Origin: Haloferax marisrubri
GTDB taxonomy: Archaea > Halobacteriota > Halobacteria > Halobacteriales > Haloferacaceae
NCBI RefSeq assembly: GCF_001469875.2
Contig: NZ_LOPW02000022.1
Location: 135,829 to 199,828, forward strand
DNA: 64,000 nt
Direction: 5' to 3'
Shown here: piece after piece, positions 53,646 to 62,384 of the stretch
Numbering within the stretch: position 1 is the first letter of the stretch
How the letters are laid out: the number at the start of each line of letters is the position of its first letter
Notes under the pieces: generated by a model
What the model saw: the letters and a program-made list of their open reading frames with translations, nothing else
Told to the model about the DNA's origin: nothing
Database searches by the model: none
Made by a program: the position numbers and the translations under genes

Positions 53646-54467
53646 TCACCGCGACCCCGGACGGCGGCGCACCCAGTCGTCAGCGCGGTACTTCTCGTCG
53701 ACCTTCGCGCGCGCCCGGTCGAGTTCGTCGTCGGTCCACGACCCCACCTCGGCGTCGACGAACCCAGAGAGCGACTCGGTCAGCGCCGCGACGAACTCCT
53801 CGCGGGAGGCGTCTGCGAGTTCGTCGATGCCGACGACGCGCTCGCGGAACGCCTCGGGCGTCACGTCGTGACCGTCGAAGACGCCGAGGTGCGTCTCGGC
53901 GTCCACCGAGTAGGTGAGCGAGCCGTGCTGGACGACGCCGTCGCGGCGGCGGTACTGGGCGTTGCCCGCGACTTTCCGGCCCGCGGCGACCATGTCGTGA
54001 GCGGGGTGGAGCGCCCGCAGGTAGCAGGCGGGGTGCCAGATGACGGGCACGTCGTCGTCGACGAAGTCCACGTCCACGCCGACCGCGCGAATCGCGTCCA
54101 AAATCGGCTCGCACAGCAGGTGGTAGCAGTCCATGAGGTCGCCCGGGAGCTCCGATTTCGGTGCGGCGATGGAGTAGGCCACGTCGCCGTGGCGGTCGTG
54201 GTAGATGCCGCCGCCGCCGGTCTGTCGGCGAGTCACGTCGATACCCTCGCGGTCGCAGTAGTCCCAATCGACCGTCTCGGGGTCCTGTCCGTAGCCCAGC
54301 GAGAGGCAACTCGGCTCCCACGAGTAGACCCGAACGGTCCGGGGGCCGCCCGCGGCGGCCGTCTCGCCCGCGACCTCGTCGAGCGCCATCTGCATCGGTC
54401 CCGGTCGGACCTCCTCGCGGATTACCCGCCACTCGCGGTCGGCAATCGACCCCTGCGAATCGTTCAT
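53646..54467 (-). CDS. Lipoate-protein ligase A family protein
   Basis: 273 residues of the biotin/lipoate ligase fold. Signature: RRQTGGGGIYHDRHGDVAYS (substrate loop) and the Lys-containing AGRKVAGNAQYRRR followed by QHGSL. It would attach or transfer lipoyl (or octanoyl) groups to 2-oxoacid dehydrogenase or glycine-cleavage proteins. Specificity cannot be told from sequence. Confidence 0.85.
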   Translation of the reverse strand: MNDSQGSIADREWRVIREEVRPGPMQMALDEVAGETAAAGGPRTVRVYSWEPSCLSLGYGQDPETVDWDYCDREGIDVTRRQTGGGGIYHDRHGDVAYSIAAPKSELPGDLMDCYHLLCEPILDAIRAVGVDVDFVDDDVPVIWHPACYLRALHPAHDMVAAGRKVAGNAQYRRRDGVVQHGSLTYSVDAETHLGVFDGHDVTPEAFRERVVGIDELADASREEFVAALTESLSGFVDAEVGSWTDDELDRARAKVDEKYRADDWVRRRPGSR

Positions 54468-54552
54468 ACGTCGGCTTCGTCCATCCGGGAGAAAGCGATT
54501 TCGACGCTCGGCCGCCGACGCGGGCCGCCCGGTCTCGCCGCGACGGGCACCA

Positions 54553-54600
54553 GACCGCCGACCGACCGCCGACCGACCACCGACCGACCGCCGACCGAGA
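54553..54600. repeat. Short tandem repeat (GACCGACCGCC)n
   Basis: About four imperfect 11-bp copies of GACCGACCGCC (one with ACC for GCC) in the gap ahead of the VOC-family gene. Probably slippage-prone low-complexity DNA. Confidence 0.7.
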
Positions 54601-54648
54601 CGCCGACGCGAGCGATTCCGTTAAACCGCGTCGCGGTGACGTGAACCC

Positions 54649-55299
54649 ATGAAGTTCAACCGCGTCGCCCTCGCCGCGACCGACCCCATCTCGCTGTGTG
54701 AGTTCTACGTCGAGACGCTCGGCTTCGCGGCCGTCCCCGGGTCACAACGCTCGGCGACCGCCGGGGAGACGACCCTGTGGTTCGAACTCGGCGACACCGA
54801 CCCCGGCCACCTCGCCTTTACCGTCGCCGCCGCGGTCGACTCCGTGGTCGCGTGGCTGGACGACCGCGCGGGCGTGGACGTACTCGACACCGACGAGGGG
54901 CCGAGCGTCCGGTTCGACTTCCTCGGCTGCGACTCCGTCTACTTCGAGGACCCCGAGGGCAACGTCATCGAGTACGTCTGCTACGACGGCGACGCGACCG
55001 GCGAGTTCGACCCGGCGACGGACCTCCGCGGCGCGACCGAGGTCGGGATGGCCGTCCCCGACGTGGAGTCGTTCGTGGCGTCGCTGACCGAGGCGCTCGG
55101 CATCGAGCCGCTGGAGTCGTTCGAGGGCGGCGACCTCGTGTTCGTCGGCGACCGAGACGCCCGCTTCGTCGTCTCGCCGGTCGGCCGCCCGTGGTATCCG
55201 ACCGACAGCGAGGCGACCGTCGGCCCGGTGTCGGCGCAGTGCGACGCCGACGGCGTCTTCGACCCCGAGGGGCTGCCCTACCGCGTCAACGCCGAGTGA
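54649..55299 (+). CDS. VOC superfamily (glyoxalase/dioxygenase fold) protein
   Basis: 216 residues with two VOC modules. The first (residues 1-115) has FNRVALAATDPISLCEFYVETLGFA and ends SVYFEDPEGNVIEYVCY with the usual Glu ligand; the second half is more divergent. Likely metal-dependent; substrate unknown. Confidence 0.82.
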   Translation: MKFNRVALAATDPISLCEFYVETLGFAAVPGSQRSATAGETTLWFELGDTDPGHLAFTVAAAVDSVVAWLDDRAGVDVLDTDEGPSVRFDFLGCDSVYFEDPEGNVIEYVCYDGDATGEFDPATDLRGATEVGMAVPDVESFVASLTEALGIEPLESFEGGDLVFVGDRDARFVVSPVGRPWYPTDSEATVGPVSAQCDADGVFDPEGLPYRVNAE

Positions 55300-55347
55300 C
55301 AACTCGTTTCAAAGAAGCGTTATTACTTCTACGAGAGTCAACGAACT

Positions 55348-56403
55348 GTGAACGTCTCTCGTCTCGTTAGTGCGGGGTCCCTCAGTCTCACCGGAGTGGC
55401 CCTGTTCGTCATCGTCTCGAACAGCGTCGCCTCGGTCGCATCCGACCTCGCCGGCCTCGTCGCCGCGGCCTTCGGCCTCCTCATCTCGGTGCTCTTCGTC
55501 GCCGTCGGCCCCGTCGTCTACCGAAGCGACCTCAAGACCATCCACATCGCCCGCGTCGCCGGCTGGAACCTCCTCGGCGTCGTCGTCACCGTATTCGTCC
55601 TCGCGCTCATCGGGAGCTACCAGCAGGCCGCGGGCGGGACAATCAGCGAGCCGCTTTTCAGCGCGGCCGTGGTCGTCGGCGTGAGCGCCGTCGCGCACGT
55701 CCTCATCGGCCTCAACGACGTCCGCCGGATTCGGACCCGCGAGCTATCGGAGCAGTACAAGCGGTCGGCGGTCATCAACCGACTCGTCCGCCACAACCTC
55801 CGACACACCGCGCAGTTGCTCCTCGGCTGGGGCGACCAACTCGCCACCGACGGCGGCGACGACGAGACCGTCCACATCGGCGAGCGCCTGAAAGCGACCG
55901 GCGACGACCTCGGCACGATGAGCGACCAGGTCAAGACCGTCACCCAACTCGTCGACAGCGAACCCGAGGGCGAGACGGTCGACCTCCGCGCGCTCCTCGA
56001 ACCGCTCGTCGACGACCGCTCGGCGGCCAACCCGGAGGCGACCATCACCGTCAGCGGCGACGGTCCAGCGACGGTCGTCGGCGGGACGAAACTGAAAATC
56101 GCGTTCCGTGAGGTCGTCGAGAACGCGCTCGAACACGCCGGCCCCGCCCCGACGGTCGAGATTACCCACGAGCGCGTCGGTGGGACGGTCGTCGTGCGAA
56201 TCGCGGACGACGGGCCGGGCATCCCCGACCACCAGCGCGAACTCATCGAGCAGAACGTCGAAGAGAGCGACCTCGCCCACGGCAACGGGCTGGGCCTCTG
56301 GCTCTCGAAGTGGATTGTGGAGGCCTACGGCGGCGAACTCCGCCTCCCGAAGACCGACGACGGCGAGGGAGCGGTCGTCGAGTTCCACCTCGACGCGGCG
56401 TGA
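55348..56403 (+). CDS. Membrane sensor histidine kinase
   Basis: 351 residues. Four hydrophobic helices fill the first 125 residues. H-box: NRLVRHNLRHTAQLL with His149. ATPase domain: EVVENALEHAG (N box), ADDGPGIP (G1) and GNGLGLWLSKWIVEAYGG (G2). No PAS domain, unlike the kinase at 780. The GTG start has a TATA-like GTTATTAC about 26 nt upstream. No response regulator nearby. Confidence 0.88.
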   Translation: MNVSRLVSAGSLSLTGVALFVIVSNSVASVASDLAGLVAAAFGLLISVLFVAVGPVVYRSDLKTIHIARVAGWNLLGVVVTVFVLALIGSYQQAAGGTISEPLFSAAVVVGVSAVAHVLIGLNDVRRIRTRELSEQYKRSAVINRLVRHNLRHTAQLLLGWGDQLATDGGDDETVHIGERLKATGDDLGTMSDQVKTVTQLVDSEPEGETVDLRALLEPLVDDRSAANPEATITVSGDGPATVVGGTKLKIAFREVVENALEHAGPAPTVEITHERVGGTVVVRIADDGPGIPDHQRELIEQNVEESDLAHGNGLGLWLSKWIVEAYGGELRLPKTDDGEGAVVEFHLDAA

Positions 56404-56475
56404 GGTCGCCGAGTGCGCTGAGCATCCCGGGCCATCACACCGGTCGCACCGGCGCGAATACCGCCAGTACCGAGG

Positions 56476-57042
56476 TTACCGCTCTCGCCGCCGCACGGCA
56501 ATCGCGGCCAGCGGCGGGACGACGTTGAGGAGTCCGCCCGCCAAGAGAACGTACTCGTCGGGCGGCGAGAGCGCGAACAGGCCGACGAGGACCGCGAGGC
56601 TGAGCGCCCCCGACGCGAGATAGACGGTCCGTTCGGCCGAGCCGACCAGTTTGCTTTTGGGTTCGTACCGTGCTGTCGCGATGTAGCCGACCGCGTACAC
56701 CGCGAACCAGGGGTGGTAGTACGCGTAGTCCTGCGCGAGCGTGAACAGCGCCGGGTCGGGGACGAGCGACGGAGTGTTGGCGACGGCGTTGACGGCGAGC
56801 GCGACCGCGGACACGACGAGCCACACTCGCCACGCCCTCGTCCGGCGCATCACCGGCGTCGTCAACCGCGGGAGCGCCCCCGCGGCGAGGAGGACCGCCC
56901 ACCCGACGACGACGAGGTAGATGTCCTGCGCTATCGACAGCGTGCTCAGTTCGTCGACGAGGTAGGTGCCGCCCCAGCCGACCGCGCCGGCGACGGCAAC
57001 GTAGCCGAGGAGCCGCTGTGTCCGCCGTTCCACGGCGGTCAT
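56476..57042 (-). CDS. Hypothetical polytopic membrane protein
   Basis: 188 residues with about five or six membrane helices and short loops. It ends about 1 nt from the halocyanin gene downstream... in transcription order the halocyanin gene (57043-57633) comes first and this one directly follows, so they are probably co-transcribed. It may help electron transfer or insertion of the copper protein. No family recognised. Confidence 0.65.
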   Translation of the reverse strand: MTAVERRTQRLLGYVAVAGAVGWGGTYLVDELSTLSIAQDIYLVVVGWAVLLAAGALPRLTTPVMRRTRAWRVWLVVSAVALAVNAVANTPSLVPDPALFTLAQDYAYYHPWFAVYAVGYIATARYEPKSKLVGSAERTVYLASGALSLAVLVGLFALSPPDEYVLLAGGLLNVVPPLAAIAVRRRER

Positions 57043-57633
57043 TCAGACCACGACGACGACGCCTTTCATGCCCTTGTCTTCGTGTTCGCTACAGTTGTAG
57101 AGGAACTCGCCGGCCGTCTCGAACGTGTACGAGAACGTCTTCGTGGCGCTGTCGACCAGTTCACTCTCGAACGTGCCGTCGACCGCGACCACGTCGTGTT
57201 CGCCGCCCCGACCGGTCCACTCCCACGTCACCGTCGTCCCCGCGTCAACCGCGATTGCGGCCGGGTCGAACGCCATCCCACGGGTTCCGGCCCCGTTTTC
57301 GACCGAGAGTTCTGACTGGCCCGTGTAGTCCGCAACGCCGTCACCGTCGTAGCTCTGCGCATTGCTGAGATACTCGACCGCCTCGTCGGAGAGCGACGGC
57401 AGGTCGCCCGTCGATTGTTCGGCGTCCGTGGTCGTCGCCCCGGCGGTCGCGGTCGAGTCGGCCGTCGAGTCGCTCCCGGCGTCGGTCGTCTCGGCGGTCG
57501 AACCGCCGCCATCAGTACCGCCGGTACAGCCGGCGAGGAACCCGCCCGCGAGGAGCGCCCCGCTCGCCTTGAGGTACGTCCGCCGCGTGCTGTCGCGGGT
57601 GTCCCGACGCGTGTCGTGAGTGCGCTGAGTCAT
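57043..57633 (-). CDS. Halocyanin-type blue copper lipoprotein
   Basis: 196 residues. Tat signal (RRTYLKASG) with lipobox (LAGC), then a Thr/Ser/Asp linker and a plastocyanin-like domain. Type 1 copper ligands are visible: His in GGEHDVV, then Cys, His and Met in YNCSEHEDKGMKG. It would carry single electrons outside the membrane. ATG 57633 is fixed by the signal peptide. Confidence 0.9.
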   Translation of the reverse strand: MTQRTHDTRRDTRDSTRRTYLKASGALLAGGFLAGCTGGTDGGGSTAETTDAGSDSTADSTATAGATTTDAEQSTGDLPSLSDEAVEYLSNAQSYDGDGVADYTGQSELSVENGAGTRGMAFDPAAIAVDAGTTVTWEWTGRGGEHDVVAVDGTFESELVDSATKTFSYTFETAGEFLYNCSEHEDKGMKGVVVVV

Positions 57634-57878
57634 GTATTCGCCCGAATCGGCGCTCGCTCGAACGAAAAGGATTGGCCGAACTGAGGCACAAATTCGGCGG
57701 AAATCGGTCCAAAGAACGCCGGAGGACGACGCCGCGTGGCGGCGAGTCTCGCCGGGCGACCGAGTGGTGCGAGCGGCCCAGTCGCTCAACACCCCATTTC
57801 GTATCGTCGCATGTGATTTATTGCGGCGACGTTCGCCGACTCGCGGGCCTTTTACGCCTCGCCGACGGACGGACGTGC

Positions 57879-58787
57879 ATGGTACGGAACGTCGCCGGCG
57901 TCATGGCCGAACTCGAGCCCGAGGACTTCTACCTCCTCTCGGGCGTCGAGCAGGGCATGCGCTTCAGCGAGTGGGTCAACCGAGAGAAGCTCCCGAAGAA
58001 CTCGGGGCTGACCGCCGAGGAGGTCGACTACCGCATCGACCGCTGTATGACCCGCGAGCTCATCGAGCGCAAGACCATCCAGTACGAGGGGTACAAGCTC
58101 ACGGTCGAGGGGTACGACGCGCTCGCCCTCCGGACGTTCGCCCAGCGAGACACCATCCAAGGGTTCGGCGCGCCCCTCGGCGTCGGCAAGGAAAGCGACG
58201 TGTTCGAGGTGCAGTCGTTCAAGCCGCTCGCGCTCAAGTTCCACCGCGAGGGGTACACCAACTTCCGCGAGGTGCGCCGCGAGCGCGACTACACCTCCGA
58301 GAACCACCACGTCTCGTGGCTCTACACCGCCCGCAAGGCGGCCGAACGCGAGTACGAGGCGCTCGAAACCCTCTTTCCGCAGGTGTCGGTGCCGCGCCCG
58401 GTCGACCACAACCGCCACGCCATCATCATGGCGAAACTCGACGGCGTCGAACTCGCCAAGGCGAAGCTCGAATCCGAGCAGGTCACGGGCGTCCTCGACC
58501 TGATTCTCTCGGAGATGGCCAACGCCTACGAGGCCGGCTACGTCCACGCCGACATGTCCGAGTACAACGTCGCAGTCGGCGAGCGCGGCGTCACGGTCTT
58601 CGACTGGCCGCAGGCCGTCCCGACCGACCACGACAACGCCCGCGAACTCCTCGCGCGCGACGCGAAGAACATCGTCGGCTACTTCCGCCGCAAGTACCCC
58701 GGCGAGATGCCCGACGACGTGGACATCGACGCGCTGTCGGCCGCCATCGCCGAAAACGAGTTCGAGAGCGTCGCGACCTACGCCTGA
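57879..58787 (+). CDS. rio2: Rio2-type serine protein kinase/ATPase
   Basis: 302 residues. N-terminal winged helix (about 1-85), then the RIO kinase domain: ATP loop GVGKESDVFEV, Lys in ALKFHREG, hinge IIMAKLDGVEL, catalytic loop YVHADMSEYNV and metal loop VFDWPQAV. Rio2 acts in small-ribosomal-subunit maturation. A CTTTTAC box about 27 nt upstream supports the ATG at 57879. Confidence 0.93.
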   Translation: MVRNVAGVMAELEPEDFYLLSGVEQGMRFSEWVNREKLPKNSGLTAEEVDYRIDRCMTRELIERKTIQYEGYKLTVEGYDALALRTFAQRDTIQGFGAPLGVGKESDVFEVQSFKPLALKFHREGYTNFREVRRERDYTSENHHVSWLYTARKAAEREYEALETLFPQVSVPRPVDHNRHAIIMAKLDGVELAKAKLESEQVTGVLDLILSEMANAYEAGYVHADMSEYNVAVGERGVTVFDWPQAVPTDHDNARELLARDAKNIVGYFRRKYPGEMPDDVDIDALSAAIAENEFESVATYA

Positions 58788-58926
58788 CGGCCGCTCGCTC
58801 GGCGACACCGCTTTTCAGCGACTCCGCGCCCGTGACGAGCGTCAGCTATCGGTCTCGCTCGTGGACGACTCGGAGGATTCGGCGCCAATAAATGATATAC
58901 TGCGATATGAAATCGGGTTCGGCGTC

Positions 58927-59595
58927 TCAGTTCCCGTAGTCGTCGGGGACCGAGCCGACGAGCAGGGAGTCTTCGACGAGGGCGTCGGTGGCTCGCCGGA
59001 GTCGCTCGGAGAGCGACTGGTGCGAGACGTTCATCTCGTCGGCCAGTTCGGAGAGCGAGGTGCGACGGGGAACTTCGAAGTAGCCATTCCGCGCCGCCGT
59101 CACGAGCGCCCGAAACTGAGCTTCCGTGAGACCGTACCGCCCGGCCGGTTCGGCGTCCATCTCGCGAATCGACTCGATTTCGAGGCTCAGACCGTGATTC
59201 TCCGCGAAGTCGTGCGTCCGCGAGAAGTCGCCGCGAGTCGGATAGAGCGCGCGGAACTGCCACTTGTCACCGTGGCCGTACGCGTCCAGAATCGTCGCGT
59301 GGGAGTTCGTTAGCATCTGCAAGAGCAGACGGACGTGGTCGACCCACGCCATCCGGTAGAGAAACTCGTCGTCGAACACCGAGAGACAGGAAACCTCGTC
59401 GACCGACGGGTCTTCCCGAAGGGCGTCGTCGATGGCCGACCGGTCGGCGTGGCGAATCCACAGCAGGGGCATCACGGTCTGTTCGCCGCTCTCGATGACG
59501 CGTTCGCACTCCACTTCGACATCCGGGAGGGCGGCGAGCGTGTGACTGAGGGCGAACTCTTCGGACGGAACCGAGCCCCGCACGATAGTTACCAT
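58927..59595 (-). CDS. Bacterio-opsin activator-type HTH-10 regulator
   Basis: 222 residues. The N-terminal 150 residues are the typical sensor part of the haloarchaeal family. The C-terminal HTH-10 is clear: YGLTEAQFRALVTAARNGYFEVPRRTSL, then LADEMNVSHQSLSERLRRA. It likely controls a local gene in response to redox, light or nutrients. ATG 59595 chosen over a longer frame. Confidence 0.88.
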   Translation of the reverse strand: MVTIVRGSVPSEEFALSHTLAALPDVEVECERVIESGEQTVMPLLWIRHADRSAIDDALREDPSVDEVSCLSVFDDEFLYRMAWVDHVRLLLQMLTNSHATILDAYGHGDKWQFRALYPTRGDFSRTHDFAENHGLSLEIESIREMDAEPAGRYGLTEAQFRALVTAARNGYFEVPRRTSLSELADEMNVSHQSLSERLRRATDALVEDSLLVGSVPDDYGN

Positions 59596-59700
59596 GGGTT
59601 CGATAGGCAGGCGTGGCACATGTGTCTGCGGGCGGTTCGGTGCGCGGTGCAGGCGCACGCAGGCACCCCGCTTACCTCCCGTCGGGCGCTTGTTCGGAAC

Positions 59701-59901
59701 GTGATCGGACGCCGACTACTGAACTCGAAGTGGACGAAAGCGCTGAGCGCGCTAACCTCGGTCGCCGCGGGGTGGAAGGCGCTGAGAGAGGGTCGAACCG
59801 AACGAGGGGCGCTGTTTCTGGTCGCCGGCGCGGTCTCGCTCCGGTGGAGCGGTGCCGGGGTCGCGGCCCAACTCGCCGCCGAGGTGTTGAGCCGTCGCTA
59901 A
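59701..59901 (+). CDS. Small hydrophobic haloarchaeal protein
   Basis: 66 residues from GTG 59701: IGRRLLNSKWTKALSALTSV then an amphipathic to hydrophobic second half ending LAAEVLSRR. Possibly peripheral membrane. The start is uncertain because the frame is open further upstream. Confidence 0.45.
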   Translation: MIGRRLLNSKWTKALSALTSVAAGWKALREGRTERGALFLVAGAVSLRWSGAGVAAQLAAEVLSRR

Positions 59902-60114
59902 GGCGAGGTTCGGCATCAACGACTCACGTCCGCAAGGAGTCGGACCTTGCCAATACAAGGACCGGCCTCATTGTGTGCGGGCGGCAACCACGACCGCGAT
60001 GAGAGACACAACTCGCGCCGACGAGACCGGTCGCACTCGCGCGCCAACCCCGCCGAACCAAGCCGGACGCCCGCGGGAGGTGAAACGCGGGGGCACGTGG
60101 CCCACCGCCGAACG

Positions 60115-60318
60115 ATGACGCTCTCGGCGCTCGGGGTCGCCGCGCTCACGCCGCTACAGGGCGGTGGCGGCTTCCTCTATTACGCGGTCGTGTTCCTCGT
60201 ATTGGCCCTCGTCGCCGGGCTCGCCGGCTTCCGCGGAATCGCGGGGCTCTCGATGAAAGTCGCGCGTATCCTCGTCGTCATCTTCCTCGTGCTGGCCATC
60301 GTCACGTTCCTCCTGTAG
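60115..60318 (+). CDS. DUF1328-like small membrane protein
   Basis: 67 residues. Two helices: FLYYAVVFLVLALVAGLAGFRGIAG, then ARILVVIFLVLAIVTFLL, the pattern of the DUF1328/YtjA family of tiny stress-linked membrane proteins. Function unknown. Confidence 0.75.
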   Translation: MTLSALGVAALTPLQGGGGFLYYAVVFLVLALVAGLAGFRGIAGLSMKVARILVVIFLVLAIVTFLL

Positions 60319-60357
60319 GGGACGACTGAACGCTTTTTTCGCGGCGACGCGCCACCG

Positions 60358-61206
60358 TCAACCTCGCCCGTCACACGTCGTCTCGTCACCCGTCGCCTCG
60401 TCACCGGGGTACCAGTCGGCGTCGGCATCGACCCGGTTCGCCAGCACCGCGTTGACGACGACGCCGACGAGCAGGGCCAGCGAACCGACGTACAGCCACG
60501 TCAGGATAAGCAAGACTCCGCCCGCCGCACCGTAGAGTTCGATGCTCTGCGAGACGCCGAAGTAGAGACGGAGCACCTGAAGCGACGCCGTCCACCCGAG
60601 CGCCGCGAGCGCGGCCCCCGGAACCGGTTCGAGCGGGGTGATATCGACGCCCGGGAACAGCGCGTACATCGGAACGAACAGCACGGTGAGCAACGCCCAC
60701 AGGACGACCGGCGCGACGACCGACCACAGCAGGTGCGTCACCCGAAAGGAGACGACGAGCCCGGCGACGGCGATGACGCCGACACCCGCCCCGACCGTCA
60801 CCATGACGAGGGCGCTGTTGAGAAATCGCCTGAGCGTCGAGACCGCTTTCCGCGTGCCGTACACCTCGCTGAACACGCTGTCCATCCCGCGAAACAGCCG
60901 GAACGAGCTCCAGAGAAAGATGCCGAGGGCGAGTGCCGCGGCGCGTAATCGACCGGCCGACTGCCCGCTCACCTGTCTGAGCGTCGATTCGAACTGCGAG
61001 AGGTCGATGCCGACGAGCAGTTCGAACGTGGGGAGCACGGACTCGACCCGACCGGACGACGTGACGAGGACGAAAAGCAGCAGCGCCAGCGGGACGAGCG
61101 AGTTGAACGCGTAGTACGCGAGACTCGCGGCCGTCACCGTGACGTTCTTCTCGCGGATGACGGCGAGCGTCCGCGCGGCGAGACGACGGGCTCCGTCGCG
61201 GTCCAT
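60358..61206 (-). CDS. YihY/BrkB family membrane protein
   Basis: 282 residues with about six membrane helices. N-terminal SLAYYAFNSLVPLALLLF is the BrkB signature, and ELYGAAGGVLLILTWLYVGSLALLVG the conserved late segment. The role of the family is unsettled. ATG 61206 gives the usual short N terminus. Confidence 0.88.
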   Translation of the reverse strand: MDRDGARRLAARTLAVIREKNVTVTAASLAYYAFNSLVPLALLLFVLVTSSGRVESVLPTFELLVGIDLSQFESTLRQVSGQSAGRLRAAALALGIFLWSSFRLFRGMDSVFSEVYGTRKAVSTLRRFLNSALVMVTVGAGVGVIAVAGLVVSFRVTHLLWSVVAPVVLWALLTVLFVPMYALFPGVDITPLEPVPGAALAALGWTASLQVLRLYFGVSQSIELYGAAGGVLLILTWLYVGSLALLVGVVVNAVLANRVDADADWYPGDEATGDETTCDGRG

Positions 61207-61308
61207 GGGCGTCCAACGAGAGGCCCACGGAATAGTTCGGTGGCAGTCCCGTGAACGGACCACGTGGTCGACGGCGCTGGCGGTCTCGAAGGAACAGGAA
61301 CGGGCAGG

Positions 61309-62358
61309 CTACTCAGCCGCCGTGAACTCCACCGCGTCGGCCTCGAAGTCCTCGACGAACGCGCCCTGGCCGCCGATGCTGTAGGTTCCTTCGTCAGTTT
61401 CGACGACGAAGGCGTTCTCGACCGGGAAGGAGTTGTTCGCGGGTTCGAGGAGACCCTGCCGGATGTCCACCACGCGGCCGTGAAGTTCGGTCGGGCCGTC
61501 GGTGTGGACCATCCGTCCGGTGACGGTCACGTCGAGGTCGACGCCCGCGCGCTCGCAGAGGGCGGCCTGCAGGACGGCGTGGCGGAAGTTGTGGTACATC
61601 GCCGGGAGCGGGTCGGGGTCGGTCGTGTACGCCTCGGCGGCCATCGGCCAGTAGTTCCCGAAGAAGGAGCCGACGATGACCGGGCCGAGGTGCGGTTGGG
61701 CGAAGACGATGGCCTGCGACTCGGAGTTCGACCGGGCGACCATCTCGCCGGGGGAGATGAGCCCCGTTCGCGAATCGACGGTGAGCATCGTGGGCATGAG
61801 TTCGTGCCAGACGCGCACGAGCGAGGCCACGCCGTCGAGCGCGAGGTCGTCGTGCGGTTCGACGCCGCTGACGACGAGCGAGACGAGGACGCCGCGCTCG
61901 CGGGCCGCCCGGAGTTCGTCTTCGACCTCGTCGAGCACGTCGTAGGGGAGCGACAGCGTGATTTCGGACTCGGCGCGGCCGACGAGTTCGGCGATGCGCT
62001 TGAGCACCGTCACGCGGGATTTGATGACCTCGAATCGCTCCTGGTCGCGGGCGGTGGCCGTGTAGCGCTCCTCCAGCGCGGGGCGCATGGACTCGACGCT
62101 CTCGGAGAGCGACTCGATGACCTCCATCGGCGGCAGGGGCCGAATCGTGGTCGGCACGACGTGGTCGTTGACCTCCACGAAGCCGCGCGATTCCAGTTCC
62201 TTGCTCACGCTGTAGACGTAGCGCTTGGAGACGCCCGCCGCGTCGGCGATTTGGCTCGCCTTCGCCTCCCCGAGTTCGAGAAGCGTCAGATACGTGTCGA
62301 CGACCTTCTCTGAGAGCCCGAACTGCTCCAGGAGGTCGGCGAGTTCCCGGTCGTCCAT
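61309..62358 (-). CDS. trmB: TrmB family sugar-responsive transcription regulator
   Basis: 349 residues. N-terminal winged helix (LLEQFGLSEKVVDTYLTLLELGEAKASQIAD in pieces, then GVSKRYVYSVSKEL), a coiled linker, a phospholipase D-like sugar-binding domain, and a C-terminal beta domain. TrmB proteins sense sugars and control sugar transport and breakdown. The ATG at 62358 is preferred over 62379 because a TATA-like TTAAGTAT near 62385 is 27 nt away. It is just downstream of, and possibly controls, the GH13 gene. Confidence 0.88.
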   Translation of the reverse strand: MDDRELADLLEQFGLSEKVVDTYLTLLELGEAKASQIADAAGVSKRYVYSVSKELESRGFVEVNDHVVPTTIRPLPPMEVIESLSESVESMRPALEERYTATARDQERFEVIKSRVTVLKRIAELVGRAESEITLSLPYDVLDEVEDELRAARERGVLVSLVVSGVEPHDDLALDGVASLVRVWHELMPTMLTVDSRTGLISPGEMVARSNSESQAIVFAQPHLGPVIVGSFFGNYWPMAAEAYTTDPDPLPAMYHNFRHAVLQAALCERAGVDLDVTVTGRMVHTDGPTELHGRVVDIRQGLLEPANNSFPVENAFVVETDEGTYSIGGQGAFVEDFEADAVEFTAAE

Positions 62359-62384
62359 GGTCGGACTGTCATCGACCATGATAC

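Noticed and set aside
54553-54600. CRISPR-like repeat array
   Set aside because: Units are 11 bp, contiguous and without spacers; a simple tandem repeat.
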